In this document: one piece after another, positions 10,849 to 22,590 of the stretch
How the letters are laid out: the number at the start of each line of letters is the position of its first letter
Numbering within the stretch: the stretch's first letter is position 1
From: Stachybotrys elegans
Taxonomy: Eukaryota > Ascomycota > Sordariomycetes > Hypocreales > Stachybotryaceae
Assembly: GCA_020746835.1 (NCBI GenBank)
Contig: JAGPNK010000002.1
Location: forward strand, 2,852,001 to 2,916,000
Direction of reading: 5' to 3'
Length of the DNA stretch: 64,000 nucleotides
The notes under the pieces: generated by a model
Told to the model about the DNA's origin: nothing
The model's database searches: none
Seen by the model: only the letters and a program-made list of their open reading frames with translations
Made by a program: the position numbers and the translations under genes

Positions 10849-12491
10849 ATGCCCGTCTTCAAGCACGACGATGGGCGCCATGACGAAGGCGCCGACGACT
10901 CGCGGCTCGATGACGGCCAGGCGCCGCCCGCCGACGAGCACACACGGCTGCTACCCAACCGCTTCGACTCGGGCCGGGCGGTGATGCTGAGCCCGGACGA
11001 TCCCGCCGTGTCACCTTACAACCTGTGGACGATTCGAATGCTGCGCTACCTGACCATCGTCTTCACGCTGCTCACCTTTGTGTGGTGGGTGCTGATGCTT
11101 GTGTCGGCGTTTGCTACACCCCCGGGCTTCCACACGAGGGGCAGCGGCTTCTACGCCTTTAGCTATGCCAGTCTGGCACTGGCCAACATGCTCTTCACCC
11201 TCATCTTCTTTGGCGTGCCGTCCAAGTCGGTGAGGGTGCTGGCTGTGATTATGTCTGTACGTAGGACGCGTGCCCTGTGATATCTGCCGATTGAATCTGA
11301 CAGCTGCGTTCGCGCGCGTGCTAGGGCGTGATTACACTTGACATGATAATGCTGCTGTCGGTCCAGAAAACGAGATACGAGGAGGGCTGGGTAGGCACCA
11401 CGAGTGTCATCTGGACGCTGCTCATGAGCCTCTGGACCTTGATCACGGACAGGACGGTGAAATGGGGCAAGGAGGAGGAGGAGGAGCGGCTGACGGGGCG
11501 GGCCGAGTCTCGACGCACCGTGACGGAATGGACCGCTGTGCTCCTGTCGACAATCGCCTACTCCATCATGACCGTTGCCATCGTGCTCATCACGCTGACC
11601 ATCATTCTCCGCGCGTTGGATGCCGGCGTTGCGCCCCCGGGAAAGCTGTATTGGGTGGACGGCGGACGATACCGAATCCACGTCTACTGCCATGGCAACA
11701 AGACCGACGCAGCTGGAACAAAACTCCCCACGGTGCTGTTTGAAGGAGGAGAGCGGCCGGTCGAGCAGAGCCTGTGGGACTTTGCTGACAATGCTGTCAA
11801 GAACGGAACCATCTCGCGTTACTGCTTCGCCGACCGTCCTGGCATGGCATGGTCCGACACTTCTCCGTCGCCGCTATCGGCTGGGTTCGCCGTCGACGCG
11901 CTCAGTGAGGCGCTGGCGGCGGCAGGCGAGAAGGGGCCCTGGGTGTTGGCCAGCGCAGGCATCGGGTCCGTGTACTCGCGGGTCTTTTCCGCCCGACATG
12001 GCGACGCGGTACAGGGTCTGCTCCTGATTGACCCGTTGCACGAGGACCTCCTGGGCGAGGTGGCCTCGGTCGGCCGCGGCTTCTGGCTGTGGTTCCGGGG
12101 CGCCATCTCGCCGCTGGGCATCGACAGGCTGCCAGGGGCCATCTTCCGCGGAAGGACGAGCCGCGACCGCATCTACGGGCGATCGGCACAGCAGTCGGGC
12201 AAGTACATCTTCGCCAAACTCCAGGAGAGCCTGGTGGCGGGCTCCTTCACGAAGCGGGATGTGGAGAGCAGCCGGCAGATCCAGCTGCGCGACACCCCGC
12301 TGGTGGTGATCAGCTCCGGGAAGCAGATCAAGCATAGCAAGGTCTGGGAGAAGAAACAGCGGGACCTGACGACTCTGACGGACAACCTGAAGCGCTGGAA
12401 CATTGTGGACGGGGCACCCCATGAGGTATGGGCGACGCTAGAGGGCCGCGACAAGATAGAGCGGGGGCTGAAGAAGCTGGTTCATGCATGA
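10849..12491 (+). CDS. Multi-pass membrane protein with C-terminal alpha/beta-hydrolase domain
   Basis: Two exons, 10849-11256 and 11325-12491, giving 524 aa. After a polar N-terminus (1-60) there are about five hydrophobic segments (about 64-88, 101-123, 128-148, 159-177, 203-232). A soluble alpha/beta-hydrolase-like domain follows (about 240-524). Hydrolase signs are VLFEGG (oxyanion region), FADRPGMAWSD (typical of the fold), WVLASAGIGSVYSRVF with Ser346 in a nucleophile-elbow position, LLLIDPLHED with Asp372, and GAPHEVW with His502 as candidate general base. The elbow reads L-A-S-A-G instead of the usual G-x-S-x-G. Similar fungal proteins are often named mitochondrial integral membrane proteins; I cannot confirm location or substrate. 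The intron uses gtacgt and ctag and keeps the frame. Confidence 0.85.
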
Positions 12492-15400
12492 GAATGTGTA
12501 GGAGAACGCTGCTGGTTGGCCTGGTGTGTTTGTGTGCGGCTTGGTGGTAAGTCGTTGTCAGGATCTTGAGTCTCTTTGCCCGTTGTGACTTTATCAAGTA
12601 CTTGCTTCTTCTTCTTCTTTCTCTTTTTTTGTTGGTTTTGTTTCTGGAACTGATATGAGTAGATTGATATGATTCTAGGATAGGATATTGATGCTATAAT
12701 ATGAGAGGTGTTGGATTGAGCATCGATCAAAGCGTCTGTTGGTATACCATAGCTAATAGACTCTGTGAATGGGGCCCATGAACATCGCTATGTGCACGGT
12801 AGCACACATAGTACAATGCCATGCCTGTCAGGTGATCATTGGAGAAATAGAGCAGAGAACTAGGGTCAGATGTTCAAGAAACGATATGTTGGAGGGTATG
12901 TATGTAGATGATTTCCAGGGCCGGAGGCTCTGCAGTGGTACGTTACCATGTCATCTCTTGGCTGCACGACAATATCAGGCTGGCTGCGTGTCTACTCCTA
13001 CCCAGTGCCGCAGGCCTCCAATTGGCCAATAGGGAGAAATCGGAAGACAGAGCCTGGTGCATGATATGATGATGGGCTTGGGACGAACAGGCGTAGGCTT
13101 GAACCATGGAGGTTTCATGTCTGCCGAGTCATGGTGGTTGCTTGGGAGTCATTGCCCCACTAGCACATGGGGCACGTGACAAGAGCACAGGATGGTTTCA
13201 AGCCGAAATGTCAAGAGCAGAGGAGGAAAATTCCACATGGTTGGGGAGTTAATTAATTGGCGCCTCCCCACGGCGAGGGAGTAAGTAAAAATAAACCGGG
13301 CATTTCCTAAGCAGATATATTGGGATGGACGATGGTTGTGGGCTGGCCGATCCACCTGGCAAAGTTTAGAGGAGGCACATACGTAACTTGAAGTCAAGGA
13401 CGGTGTTGGTGTTGGTGTTGGTGCCAGTGGCGCATGTTGCCATATGGTCTTCCCCTGAGAATGGCGTGCCATTAGAGAGGGAGAGGGAGAGGGCCCTGAA
13501 ACGTAGGGCAAAGAAGAAGCACTGCCGACTTACTACCGGTAAGGCCAAGGACGAGGAAGACGGGCTCGACCACAAGTTCAAGGCACTAGTTACTATGCAG
13601 AGGCGGTGGCATTGAGCTGGATGGGATGGATCTGAGGGAGGTCCCTTGCATTGCCTTATCCTGTGTAATTACCTGGACCATTATGCAGTTGTTGAGGGCT
13701 GATATACCAAACCAGCAAGGGGGGACCACAGCTCGGACGACAGGCAAATCCAAGTATCACGAACAAGGAGCGCAGAAAGTGCTTTTCGGGAAGGGGTAAC
13801 AAAGGAGACAGAGCACAAAGCACAACGCATTTGCGCCGCACGCACGCACACTTCAGCCAACAGATACACAACGCGCGCACACGCACACACACGGACTAAA
13901 ACACACCACTCATGTCTCGCGGGCTGCAGGTACGCGGTGTGGTGGCCGGCAGCTTAGAACCACCCTCAATTTCAAGGTTCCCACGATCCGCGTCGTTTGG
14001 AAATTAGGATGGCCCCAAGCAAGCCAGAGAGACGTGCGCGCGCGCCCGCGACAAGCCAGCGCAATAATAGGGCATGGATGATGGTGACGCTGCATGGTTG
14101 GTCTCCTGTTCCATGTTTCTGGCGGTTTTCTCTCTTGCGCCTGGCTGGTGTTGTTTTGTTTCTCTCTTTTTGGAGGAGCAGAATTAAATGGGAAAAAAAG
14201 AAGGGGGAAAAAAAACGACGGGGCGGGAATCCGAGGTTTTGGAGTGCCGGATCCACGCGAATTCAAGGCAGCCAGCCCGCCGACGCCGACGCCGCCGCCG
14301 CTCGCCTTTTTTCTTATTTCAAAAAGAGACATCTCCATGCTTGTGGTTGGCGGTAGTTGGTCGGTTCTCACCCCCTTCTTCCCGTTTCTTATTCAAGTTT
14401 CTCAAGTCACGTAGTAGGCTTAGTACCGCCTAAAACCTTGGCCAATTCAGGTACTAAAACATGAAGTGAGCGTGCTTAGGTCGTGCTGGGCTGGGATGTA
14501 CCGTGTACGAGAACGCTACTTGTGCCGTGTCTTTGGACCCCCCTGTTCTTCACGCTAGTGATGCAGCTGGGCCAGCTTCAGTCATGTAATGTCGAGGTAC
14601 CCGACGTCGTTTTTTTCCCTCTCCTCTCGAGTCCCTTAGCTCTCCCAAACCCCCGGGCTAAATCAGGTACGGCGGTACTTCTGCTCCCTGCGCTTCTGGC
14701 TGGCATCAGTCTGTACCACGTCCCTACCGCGAGCACCTCCATTCTTCCGCCCCCTACCTCCTGCCTCCTACCTACCTCCATGTACCTCGTCACCTCCACT
14801 GTCCACTGCAACCCAAGGGTACCTCTGCAGGTACTCACCTCACGCGCCCAAACCCGCCCGCCAGGTCGATTGGATCCATCCATTGTGGTTGTCGTTGCCG
14901 CCGCCTTGTTCCTTGGCCCTTGATACCTCCTCCAGGCGCTCAACCATCTTATCGTCTTGTTTCCTGTGTTTTCCTGTCTGTCTACCTTACCATACATTCT
15001 TCTTCTTCGTATCTCTCCCTCGACTTGCCGTCGGCCCACGCAGGGGTTTTTGTTCCTTTTTTATCATCTTGTTTGGGCACCGCTACCAGCATCCGCATGC
15101 TCCTCGCCGCACGATACCTCGTCTGCACTGTCGCTCCGTCACCCCCCCGTGCGTCTTTGACCATCATCGTCTTCTTCTCCTCCTCCTCCGCCTACCACTC
15201 CTCTTCTTGCTCCAGCACAGCCCCCATCTGGCGGCCAGACGCTGGGTAGGCGATTCGAATACCTCCTCGACCTCCTCGAATCCCGAATTGCTACGCCGAA
15301 ACGTTGTCGCCCGTGCCGTTCTCCAATTGACATACCCCTACTGGCTCCAGCCCAGACTGCCCAGCTGATGCCGAACATCACCAACACGGCTACTCGAACT

Positions 15401-15534
15401 TCCCCCGCCGACTACTCGAGACTTGGCGCTCATTGAACTGTCACGAGAGGGGACCGGGCTACCGTGCTGTTTGATCCAGCCTCAACTAGATTCTGCTTCA
15501 TTACTCTGCTGTTCCCGTTGGGTTCCTCTCCACC
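12492..15534. other. 3-kb non-coding stretch upstream of LRG1
   Basis: No supportable gene. It contains a (ggtgtt) repeat at 13402-13419, CA/CG-rich runs near 13846-13893, and from about 14600 to the LRG1 start a strongly pyrimidine-rich, CT-tract-bearing sequence typical of a fungal promoter plus a long 5' UTR. Small open frames here are Pro/Ser/Leu-rich products of that bias. Confidence 0.6.
13402..13419. repeat. (GGTGTT)3 microsatellite
   Basis: Three exact hexamer units followed by a degenerate one (ggtgcc), in non-coding DNA. Confidence 0.9.
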
Positions 15535-18500
15535 ATGGCGTCGGGCAACGGTCTCCCACCGCCCGCCGACCTCTCTCGCAACGACTATCCTGGCGATAGC
15601 CCGACCGCAGAACTAGGCTACCCGCCTCCCAACGCCTGGCAGAATGGCGGTACGAGAACCCCCGACAGTGGTTACATTCCCTACCAACCTCCCGCTTCCG
15701 CCCCAGGCACCCCCAAGGGCTCTGGCAGCCGCCCAGACGAGTCCTCCCGTCAGAGCAGCGAAAGGAGCCGCTCGCGCCAGCGCAGTGCAAGGTCCGCCAG
15801 CGGCCAGATGAGGATTTGCAAGAAGTGCGGCGAGCCTTTGACCGGCCAGTTTGTGAGGGCCTTGGACGGCACTTTTCACTTAGATTGCTTCAAGTGTCGG
15901 GTAAGTAGACGACGTCTCTCTTTTGTCTCCCTGGCTCCCCCACCGCCCACTCCCAAGCTCCCGCCCCTCCCCTTCTCTTCCCTTCCCCTTTGAAGACTCC
16001 CTCCCCACTAACCAGCCTTGCATATCGCAGGACTGCGGCGAGATTGTAGCATCCAAATTCTTCCCCGCAGACGACGAAGATGGAGAGGGACAGTATCCTC
16101 TCTGCGAGACCGACTATTTCCGACGGTTGAACCTACTCTGCTACCAGTGCGGCGGTGCCTTGCGAGGGTCATACATCACGGCTCTTGACCGCAAGTACCA
16201 TGTCGACCATTTCACTTGCTCGCAGTGTTCTACGGTGTTCGGTGCGCAGGATAGCTACTACGAACACGACAGCAACGTCTACTGCCATTTCCACTACTCG
16301 ACCCAGTATGCCCAGAGGTGCAACGGCTGCCAGACGGCCATTCTGAAGCAGTTTGTCGAGATCTACCGCAACGGTCAGGACCAGCATTGGCATCCGGAAT
16401 GCTACATGATACACAAGTTTTGGAACGTGCGATTATCCCAGCACGATGAGCCCCGCCCTATCGACGACAATGACGACCCTGCCAGCAGGGATCGCATACG
16501 CGAGGAAGAGGAGCGCATGGAGGAGAAGGTTTATAGGATATGGAGTGTCCTCTCTGCGTTTGAAGAGTCCTCGGCCGCGTGCATTTCCGACATGCTTCTG
16601 CACGTTAGCAACGGTGCATACCTCGACGGCGTCCTCGTCGCTAAACGTTTCATCTTCCACGTCGAGATATTGTTCAAGTCGGCAGATCAGCTCGAGGCCA
16701 CCATGCTTAAGCTAGGCGACAAGGGTAAGTAGACAGACTTGAAGTTTGTGCTTTGTCAGTGCTGACAAGATGGGAATACAGGCATGTCTTACGGCCGAGA
16801 AGCAAAGCTTCTCTGCAAGAAAATCGTTTCCTTCTTCTCGTTACTATCAAAGGCCCAGGATTCTGTTACAGGGAAGCTCGGTGTCACTCAAGAGCTCCTG
16901 TCCCTCGTCACCGGCCTTGCTCACTACCTCAAGCTCCTCATCCGCATCTGCCTCCAGGCTGCGCTCCGTCTAGAACGCGAAGCATACACATCCGAAGGCC
17001 TCTATCGGTTCCTAGACGACCTATACGACTTCGAGAATCTCAAGGTCGACGATGGGGGGTTGACGGTGACCACAGGCGGCGTCAGACTGTCGGCCAAAGA
17101 CTCAGACCACTGCCTGATTTGTGATCGTTCCGTCGAAGATGAGTGCGCAAAGAACGGAGACATGCGAGTGCATTTGAATTGTGTAACATGCTCCAGATGC
17201 GGACGAGATCTGGGCCGCTCAGTGGAGCAGGCTCTCTTCAACTCTTTGGATAGGAGGATATATTGCCGAGGCTGCGTTGGACCACATGCGCAGGACAGCT
17301 TTTCACCATTTGAACACATCACCAAACTACAGCAATATGTCTTTCTCCTACGCGTTGCGCTGGCTCGCTTGCTAGATATTCTCAAGAGCAATGGCTCGCT
17401 GCAGGGTCAGCCATCGGACATGGGCCCGAACGGTCAGGCAGCCGGTAACAACGGTGGTCACCTGGGCGAACCGCCCCGTCTCAGCCCAGAGAATCGATCC
17501 AAGTTCTACTCGAGTCCAAGCGACAAGGAGCATCATCGCCAGTCGTCCTACGAGAACACTCTAAATGATGTCCGAAGGTTGCGTAGCACCCGCCTGGATC
17601 GCCATCTGTCTGCTAGTGTGCGACAGTCCCGAACATCCCGCGTCATGGATCTGGATGGACGTCCTGGCTCAGCCGGTGCAGAAAGGGGTCCGGCTGATAA
17701 CATGTTTGGCCAAAATGATGCCCTCACACTGGACGACATCCCCCGAATCGTAGCTGTAGAGCAATCTCGCGAACAGCAGCATCAGCAGCAGCAGCAATAC
17801 CAACAGCAAGGACCGCTGACAGAAGCCGATGCAGCTAGGGGCCACTCGAGGACGCTGTCTGCAGGCCGGGACAATGAACTCCGTGCAGAGGACCTCCAAC
17901 CCCGCATAGCGCGCAGATACTTCTCCGAGCTTTCGGGTTTGGAGTACTTCAACGTGCGACATCTTGCCGTCCTCACCATGAAGCCAATGATCGAGCAAGA
18001 ATTCAGCCTGGAGGAGCTACTGAGCTTCATCGAATCTAGAAAGCAGGCAACATTCTGGAAGAATCTCGGCAAGGCTCTAAGGAACGACAAGAACAAAAAT
18101 GTCAAGAAGAAGGGCGTGTTTGGGGTGCCGCTGGAAGTCATCATCGAACGTGACGGCGCCGATTCGACCGATGGAGTTGGACCTGGTACTTTGCGCATCC
18201 CCGCGATCGTCGACGATATCATCTCGTCAATGCGTCAGATGGACCTTTCGGTGGAGGGCGTCTTCCGAAAGAATGGCAACATCAAGAAACAGCAAGAAAC
18301 TGTCGACAAGGTGAATGCCGAGGGATGCGATACCATCAACTTCATGGAGCAACCCGTGATTCAGCTTGCCGCCCTCCTCAAGCGATACCTCCGCGACCTC
18401 CCAGATCCTCTGATGACGCATAAGCTGTACAAGCTTTGGATCAGCGCAGCAAAGATTGCAGACCCAGAGCGTAGGAAGCAGTGTCTTCATCTGACATGCT

Positions 18501-19243
18501 GCTTGCTGCCCAAAAGTCATCGAGACTGCCTGGAGATTCTCTTTACCTTCCTGAAATGGGCTGGTTCTTTCCACCAGCTGGACGAGGAGATTGGATCCAA
18601 AATGGACATCCGCAACCTCGCAACTGTCATCGCCCCAAATGTCCTCATCAACATTAACAAGGCGCCTGCGCTGGACAGCGAGGCTGGCATTGTGATTGAC
18701 GCGGTCGAGATGCTGATTGCGAACATTGAAGAAATGTGCCAGGTAAGAATTCAGTTTGTGGCAATGATGCATTACCCGACTTGTGCTGACAGTGAAATGC
18801 ACCAGGTGCCTGACGAGATTCTGACGCTGCTGAATGACCCATATATCTTCAGCAACAATGCTGAAGTCACCACAAAAGAGATCTTGAAGCGGTTCCAGGA
18901 TCGCAGAGGGCAAGTGGCCATCACTGATGTGAATGAGGTGTACAATCGTGCCGACCACTCGTTCCGACCACCTCCGAGACGAGTAGAGACAGACCCCACT
19001 GTCTGGCAGGGTGAGACAACGGTCCGCCCGGTTCAGGATGTCCCCATGCCCCCGGGAGAGGCTGGGCACGGCACACCTCCGCAGAGGTTTCGGAAGGGCA
19101 TGGAAGGCCCAGGATCTCCATACCAGCAAAATCAGTTCAACCAGTCCGACACCCACCTCGACAGTGAGCACAGCCAGCGACGCGAGTGGCGAAACTCTGC
19201 CTGGGGACGGCAAGGCAGTGGGCTAGGTGTCGGAGGCAACTGA
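15535..19243 (+). CDS. LRG1: LIM-domain Rho GTPase-activating protein LRG1
   Basis: Rho GTPase-activating protein of the Lrg1/Rga family, which in yeast and Neurospora turns down Rho1 signalling to the cell wall and polarised growth machinery. Exons: 15535-15900, 16031-16724, 16782-18742, 18806-19243; 1152 aa. The N-terminus is Ser/Arg/Pro-rich. Zinc-binding LIM units follow: LIM1 from Cys95 (CKKCGEPL), LIM2 (CYQCGGAL), a third CNGCQTAI unit that looks partial, and a fourth (CLICDRSVED...CSRCGRDL) downstream. A Gln-rich run (QQHQQQQQYQQQ) lies in the middle. The C-terminal RhoGAP domain contains FGVPLEVIIERD and VEGVFRKNGN, where Arg849 is the expected arginine finger, plus a KRYLRDLPDPLM block. 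The last intron (63 nt) is in phase and has no stop; removing it gives MCQVPDEIL. The long CT-rich upstream region suggests a regulated promoter. Confidence 0.94.
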
Positions 19244-20168
19244 ACAACCGAGGGCCATCATGGTTGTCGAACGAGCAGTCTCTTTGGCTAAATTAATCTG
19301 TCCAAGCTTGTTCGCGTCAGAATTTTCTTTTTTGGTTTTTTTGTCTGGAAGAGGATTGTAGAGAGTTGAGATGCGTGTATGCATGGTTCAAGGCGTTTCG
19401 ATTCTTTGAAGCGGGTTGTCGCAAAGAGAGGGTTTTTCAGACAGGCGGCGAAGAAGAGCGGGAAGGCAAGGGAAGGGAAAGGGAGCCGAAAGAACTTGTG
19501 GTGGACGAGATGAAGGAAGAAGCAGGAAAAGGGCAAGAGAAAAAAACCATTTATCTACTGCACGCATAAAACCCCCAGCATAAAGATTACGACATGACGG
19601 ATGCGTGGTTCTTGTACTGCTTCTTGAATCACTCGATGGGATGATTGATACCTGGGCCGCTGGCCCTCTCTTCTCCTCCTTCCCCCTTTTTCCTTATTCC
19701 TTTTTCATTTCGTTTTTGTCCGCGCAGCTTTACACCAGAAAGAGGGGGGAGATATATACTGCTTGAAGGTGGTGATCTCATTGCCGAGAAACACCAAAAA
19801 ACATATCACAGGACATATGACTCCGGCTCAAATTACTTTCCCATTTGGTGAATTGGCTGTTCAGCCCATTGACCATTGCAAGTTGAATAGTGAGATGTCA
19901 TTACAATTGATGTTGTATTACGAGCCCGCAAAGGGCAAACTTATATATGACTTGGTCTCATTGTCCGTTATCTTCCATCTCCCAGGTGGCATGCACTGTG
20001 CCAATAGATATGCTTGCTCTGTAGATTCTCTATCCCTTCAAGTCCTTTGTTTGTTTTCCCCCTACTCTCTCGCTGCAAGTGTCACGAAAAAAAAAGAAGA
20101 GACCAGGAATAAATAAAAAGGGAAGAAGAAAGAGCTCCTTCACCACCACACTGCTTTGCCATGTTTGC
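19244..20168. other. Convergent intergenic stretch
   Basis: 925 bp between the 3' ends of LRG1 (+) and ERG26 (-), AT-rich compared with the flanking genes, with T-rich and A-rich words (19320-19350, 20089-20120) that fit 3' UTRs and poly(A) signals. No gene recognised. Confidence 0.6.
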
Positions 20169-21278
20169 TCATGAGGAGGCAGCAGCGGCCTTCTGGCGCA
20201 GGTAATAGTCAACACCCCTCTTGACGCCCTCGTCGAGCGACCAGATGGGCTGATACTTCAGGAGGCGCTTGGCCTTGTTGATGTTGTAGAAGCGGGTCAT
20301 GGAGGACATGACGGCTCTCTGCTTGGTGAAGACTGGAGGCTTGCGGAGGATCATGAAGGCGATCTCGCTGGCGACACCCAGGATGCTGGCGAATTCCTTG
20401 GACATGGTGAAGCTGGGCTTACCGTTGCTGTTGGAGCCGGCGGCACGCCAGACGGCGCGAGCAAAGTCCCAGAAGTAGACGGGGGAGTCGTTTGTGATCA
20501 TGAAGACCTCGCCGTCAATCTTCTCGTGGTCGAGGGGCTGGGTGGAGGCGCCTGCGGTGGCGAGGAGCAGCCTGGCGGCGAGGAGGTGGGCGTGGGCGAC
20601 GTTGCCTACGTAGGTGAAGTCGAAGAGGTTGTTGTTATCGCCAATCTGGATCCCGGTCTGGCCCTTCTCGTAGGCACGCAGGAAGCCGGCGAGGGTCTGG
20701 CCATCGGCCTCGCCAAAGATGCCGGCGGGGCGCAGGGAGGTGGTGAGGAAGTTGGGGGCCTGCTCGGAGCGGTTGGCCTTGATGACAATCTCCTCGGCGG
20801 CGGCCTTGGTCTCGGAGTAGTACTCGCTCTGCTGCTCGCCGCGGATGACGGGCCAGCGCTCGTCGGCGTGCCACAGGTCGTGGACGTTGTCGCTGATGAC
20901 GCTGGCCGAGGAGGTGTAGACGAGGGCCTTGACCGAGGCCTTTTGGCAGGCCTCGACGACGGTGCGGGTGCCGTCAATGTTGACCTTGCGGAAGAGCTCG
21001 TCCTTTGTCTGGCCGCCGTCGACGGCGGGGGAGGCGGTGTGGATGACGACGTCGGGCTTGACGTCCTCGAGGACGGACAGCAGGCGGGCCTCGTCGGTGA
21101 TGTCGCACTCGTAGTAGGCAGCGTTGGGGTTGCGGTTGCGGTCGCAGCGCAGGTCAATCGAGGAGATGGACGTGGTTGTCCACTGCTCGAGGGCCAGGTT
21201 GACGATGTGGTGGCCCAGGAAGCCGTTGCCGCCGATGACGACGACGCGGCCGAGGTCGCCTCGCTTCTTCTCTGACAT
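20169..21278 (-). CDS. ERG26: Sterol-4-alpha-carboxylate 3-dehydrogenase (decarboxylating), ERG26
   Basis: Ergosterol biosynthesis enzyme that oxidises the 3-hydroxyl of 4-carboxysterols with NAD and releases CO2, in the C-4 demethylation complex at the endoplasmic reticulum with Erg25 and Erg27. Single exon of 369 aa, close to the usual length. It is an extended short-chain dehydrogenase of the 3beta-HSD family: the Rossmann motif GGNGFLG is at 16-22, DVVIHTASP at 76-84, and the catalytic YxxxK is Tyr154/Lys158 (YYSETK). RPAGIFGEAD and FTYVGNVAHAHLLA are typical of family members. A hydrophobic stretch near 300-320 (ILGVASEIAFMIL) fits membrane association. It is convergent with LRG1. The strong GC3 bias creates a long but meaningless antisense frame. 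Confidence 0.95.
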   Translation of the reverse strand: MSEKKRGDLGRVVVIGGNGFLGHHIVNLALEQWTTTSISSIDLRCDRNRNPNAAYYECDITDEARLLSVLEDVKPDVVIHTASPAVDGGQTKDELFRKVNIDGTRTVVEACQKASVKALVYTSSASVISDNVHDLWHADERWPVIRGEQQSEYYSETKAAAEEIVIKANRSEQAPNFLTTSLRPAGIFGEADGQTLAGFLRAYEKGQTGIQIGDNNNLFDFTYVGNVAHAHLLAARLLLATAGASTQPLDHEKIDGEVFMITNDSPVYFWDFARAVWRAAGSNSNGKPSFTMSKEFASILGVASEIAFMILRKPPVFTKQRAVMSSMTRFYNINKAKRLLKYQPIWSLDEGVKRGVDYYLRQKAAAASS

Positions 21279-21671
21279 GGTTTGAGTCGGGGGGAGGGGG
21301 GAGGTTGATGAGAAGAGGAAGGTGAGGTGAAGGTTGGGAGGGACCGACTTTCAGGGGATCGAGGCCGGGCTGTGATCCATACCTAGAGGACTAATAAGTA
21401 CAACAAGTCAGGTACGGTAAGTGCATGTTGGGGTCCCTGAAAGGCGTTAGTTGGTCCTGGCTTGGCAACTTGAACACCTGTAATTTCTCTAGGAATCCCC
21501 CCTCCATCCCAATGAAAGTGATGAAAGCGGCATCGAATTCATCCACGCGAGACCGACTTTATCCGCTTCTCCTCCGTGGAAGCCAGCCAGTAATGTAGAT
21601 ACGTACAAACTAGTCAACCCCAACAGCCAATGCCCCCCAGATGGGAATACATGAGAAAAGGGAGAAGCAGC

Positions 21672-21690
21672 AAAAAAAAAAAAAAAAAAA
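21672..21690. repeat. Homopolymer (A)19
   Basis: Nineteen A on the + strand, followed by gaagaagag. On the tRNA strand it reads as T19, about 50 nt downstream of the tRNA 3' end and beyond a nearer T5 terminator. Confidence 0.95.
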
Positions 21691-21717
21691 GAAGAAGAGA
21701 GAAATGCTAAATAAATC

Positions 21718-21722
21718 AAAAA
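21718..21722 (-). terminator. RNA polymerase III terminator (T5) of tRNA-Thr
   Basis: A run of five A on the + strand gives TTTTT on the tRNA strand, 17 nt downstream of the discriminator base. This is a normal pol III stop signal. Confidence 0.75.
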
Positions 21723-21739
21723 GATTCGATGCGAATTGT

Positions 21740-21818
21740 TGCCCATAAGGTGATTCGAACACCTGATCTTGTCATTACGAGGTACGAGTGACACGCTTTA
21801 CCCCTAAGCCATACGGGC
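21740..21818 (-). tRNA. tRNA-Thr (anticodon CGU) with a 7-nt intron
   Basis: Folds by eye as a complete nuclear tRNA. The acceptor stem GCCCGTA pairs with TATGGGC (one G-T pair) and has discriminator A. The D stem is GCTT/AAGC, the anticodon stem TGTCA/TGACA, and the T arm AGGTG-TTCGAAT-CACCT. The anticodon region is 14 nt long. Removing seven bases (CCTCGTA, + strand 21776-21782) placed one base 3' of the anticodon leaves the loop CTCGTAA with anticodon CGT, which reads ACG (Thr). That position is the standard site for nuclear tRNA introns. Mature length is 72 nt before CCA. Internal A and B boxes are present within the D and T arms. The CCA end is not encoded, as expected for eukaryotes. 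Confidence 0.9.
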
Positions 21819-22590
21819 GTTGGCTTAGCTCGTGGGTAAAGATGTATATGTTTGGTAGGACGCGACACGGCTTCATCGATGGACACCATTCGCTGCTGTC
21901 ATTAACTGGCCTTGTGTAATCGTGCCACTGTGCTGTCTATCAATGTCACAAGACGGTTTCTGAAGCCGCGGCGGAAGGATGGTGTGGTTGTCAATGGGCA
22001 TCATCAGTGCACACAAGTCAACTACCAGGTACTCTCAAGGTACCTACTAATCAAGTCACCAACATGCGAATCCATCACCGCCAGCAAGTAGCATGCTGTA
22101 TTCGCACTACAACAGGAATAAGAACCAGCTTGCCTAAATTTCCAGCACGTGATTCTCCGAGACAATATGAATGAATCCCGTCACGGCTGGCAGGTAGGCA
22201 CCTTGGGTTAGCGACGGCAAGAAGCGAATGTGGAGGTGGGGCTCTCGCTGCCTCATATCGATACAAGTACTCCGTACTCCGTACTTGCCATGTATAAGCG
22301 CCTTCGGACGGTCCGTGAATAACCTCACCTCACCTCGCTCTCACATTAACCTTTTGCTTTTTGGAGACTGTCCTTTCGAGCTCCCCTTTGCAGAAACGCT
22401 TGCGACTTTCCTCCTCATTCACATTACGCGACGCAGCCAACACGTCGGCCTCCTTTCGTCTCATCTTGTTAAACAGCTGATTCACTCGCTTTCACTATAT
22501 GGCTCTTGCGCTCTGACCGTGGCGGCGGCGTACTTGCTCCCTCTTCGCCATGAATTTACCTTTGCTCTGCTCGCTCACACCCCAGTCACC
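21819..22590. other. Intergenic stretch and promoter of the 22591 gene
   Basis: 772 bp without a gene. It contains the overlapping pair of TACTCCGTAC words at 22268-22284 and GGTACCTAC near 22039. From about 22320 it is CT-rich, as expected for the leader of the downstream gene. The open frame continues upstream of 22591, but only at non-ATG codons or as unlikely protein. Confidence 0.55.

Larger units (their letters stand above)
21279..21739. other. Intergenic stretch between ERG26 and the tRNA gene
   Basis: 461 bp that should contain the ERG26 promoter (21279 rightwards), a G-rich leader segment, a (A)19 run and the pol III terminator of the tRNA gene. No protein gene recognised. Confidence 0.6.

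Noticed and set aside
20526..21275. 249-codon + strand frame
   Set aside because: Antisense to ERG26, an artefact of GC-rich third codon positions (runs of Gly, Val, Asp).
22228..22590. Upstream extension of the 22591 reading frame
   Set aside because: The translation is CT-rich leader sequence and includes no likely protein features. The ATG at 22591 has the better context.
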